DNA of 14,812 nucleotides from an uncultured Sneathia sp. (GTDB lineage: Bacteria > Fusobacteriota > Fusobacteriia > Fusobacteriales > Leptotrichiaceae). Location: contig CABURZ010000027.1 in assembly GCA_902494065.1 (NCBI GenBank), positions 1 to 14,812 on the forward strand, read 5' to 3'. The position numbers and the translations under genes are program-made. Below the pieces are notes generated by a model that had not been told where the DNA came from, did not search any database, and was given only the letters and a program-made list of their open reading frames with translations. Of the stretch, positions 13,974 through 14,812 are shown piece after piece (within the stretch, counting starts at the first letter, position 1; each line of letters opens with the position of its first letter).

Positions 13974-14812
13974 ATGAAGAAGATATTATCAACTATAGTT
14001 TTATCTATGGCTATTCTTTCTTGCGGTGGAGCAAAGGAAGACAAGGGAAAATTAACATTTTATGCAGGATTGCAAGAAGACCATGCTGCTATGATAGCAC
14101 AAAAATTCCAAGAAAAAACAGGAATACCTACAGAATTTGTAAGACTAAGCAGTGGAGAAACATTAGCTAGACTTAAAGCCGAAAGAGACAATATGACTGC
14201 ATCAGTTTGGTATGGAGGACCAGTTGATGGTATGGTTGCTGCTAATGAAGAAGGGTTAATACAACCATATGTTTCACCAGAAGCTAAAAATATTAAAAAA
14301 GAATTTAAAGATCCAAACGGTGTATGGACAGGTATATATGTTGGGTATTTAGGGTTTGTTGGAAACAAGAAAATATTAGCTGAAAAAGGTATAGAAATGC
14401 CAAAATCTTGGCAAGATCTATTAAAACCAGAATTTAAAGGAGAAATTGTAGTAGCACATCCTGGATCATCTGGAACAGCTTATACAATGCTTGCTTCATT
14501 AGTTCAAATGATGGGCGAAGAAAAAGCTATGGAATACTTTAAAAAACTAAATGGTCAAATTAGACAATATACTAAATCAGGTACAGCACCTGGAAGAATG
14601 GTTGGTATGGGAGAAACTACTATAGGTATAACTTTCTTACATGATGGTATTAAATATCAAAAAGAAGGATATGAAGATATAATATTAGCTGCACCATCTG
14701 AAGGAACAGGATATGAAATAGGAGGAGTTGCATTACTTAAAAATGCTCCAAATGAAAAAGCAGGTAAAGAGTTTATAGATTGGGTATTGACAGCAGATGT
14801 TCAAAATTTAGG
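13974..14812 (+). CDS. ABC transporter substrate-binding lipoprotein, iron(III) type, 3' end outside the window
   Basis: The first 279 codons of a periplasmic-binding-protein-like lipoprotein; the gene runs off the right edge. The signal segment ends in lipobox ILSC (Cys17) followed by a GGAKEDKG linker. The mature part begins KLTFYAGLQEDHAAMIAQKF and continues with GETLARLKAERDN, VWYGGPVDGM, GYLGFVGNKKIL and PKSWQDLLKPEFKG, the pattern of the FbpA/AfuA/FutA cluster of Fe3+-binding proteins; related proteins bind phosphonates or polyamines, so the ligand is not certain. The C-terminal metal-binding tyrosines would lie outside or near the edge and cannot be checked. A permease and ATPase are expected downstream. 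The start ATG is chosen because it alone gives a lipoprotein signal; a frame beginning GTG at 13964 is a different reading and is rejected. Confidence 0.86.
   Translation, partial: MKKILSTIVLSMAILSCGGAKEDKGKLTFYAGLQEDHAAMIAQKFQEKTGIPTEFVRLSSGETLARLKAERDNMTASVWYGGPVDGMVAANEEGLIQPYVSPEAKNIKKEFKDPNGVWTGIYVGYLGFVGNKKILAEKGIEMPKSWQDLLKPEFKGEIVVAHPGSSGTAYTMLASLVQMMGEEKAMEYFKKLNGQIRQYTKSGTAPGRMVGMGETTIGITFLHDGIKYQKEGYEDIILAAPSEGTGYEIGGVALLKNAPNEKAGKEFIDWVLTADVQNL

Noticed and set aside
13964..14170. A plus-strand frame beginning GTG at 13964, and a minus-strand frame at 14060-14368
   Set aside because: Both overlap the binding-protein gene in wrong frames; only the ATG at 13974 gives a lipoprotein signal and family-matching sequence.

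Overview
The window is very AT-rich (roughly three quarters A+T by eye). AGA, ATA and A/T-ending codons dominate, TGG encodes Trp and TGA acts as a stop. Shine-Dalgarno sequences are strong and genes are packed tightly, often overlapping. With the gene content (KtrAB, a NadK/RecN cluster, DUF969/DUF979/Pcp, small lipoproteins) this suggests a low-GC anaerobe-type bacterium. The best inference is Fusobacteriota of the Leptotrichiaceae type (Sneathia/Streptobacillus-like). No ribosomal RNA or marker gene is present to prove it.

Left arm (1-3207, minus strand): a potassium-uptake and tRNA-modification operon, read right to left as ktrB, a broken DUF1016/YhcG-type PDDEXK nuclease gene, ktrA, then the 5' end of mnmG. 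The nuclease gene sits between the two Ktr subunit genes. It is inactivated by a small deletion at the expected catalytic D-x-K strand. A divergent intergenic region (3208-3349) carries a promoter for each direction.

Middle (3350-10955, plus strand): first a single-gene unit, an MFS efflux-type transporter with its own promoter and a clear terminator. Then a seven-gene run starts from a promoter at 4530-4559, with every junction within about 1 bp or overlapping: alpha/beta hydrolase, nadK, two tandem lipoprotein alpha/beta hydrolases, recN, a XerC/D-type tyrosine recombinase, and a small unrecognised membrane protein. The often-linked nadK and recN genes are separated here by the duplicated lipoprotein esterases.

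Right arm (10956-14812): a short non-coding stretch holds an orphan Shine-Dalgarno, three 11-12-bp direct repeats and a consensus -35. It leads into a four-gene 5-oxoproline (pyroglutamate) operon: DUF969 and DUF979 membrane subunits, pyroglutamyl peptidase I (pcp) and a gamma-glutamylcyclotransferase-like protein, ended by a GC-rich terminator. Both soluble enzymes release 5-oxoproline and the membrane pair is the proposed 5-oxoproline transporter, so the operon reads as one unit. After a 220-bp AT-rich leader with an inverted repeat and a hairpin between Shine-Dalgarno and start codon, the window ends inside a lipoprotein gene for an iron(III)-type ABC transporter binding protein.

No CRISPR array, tRNA, rRNA, insertion sequence or phage gene was seen. 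The most unusual points are the dead nuclease inside ktrBA, the repeats before the 5-oxoproline operon, the addition of a gamma-glutamylcyclotransferase to that operon, and the hairpin that may bring a distant Shine-Dalgarno to the start codon of the binding protein.
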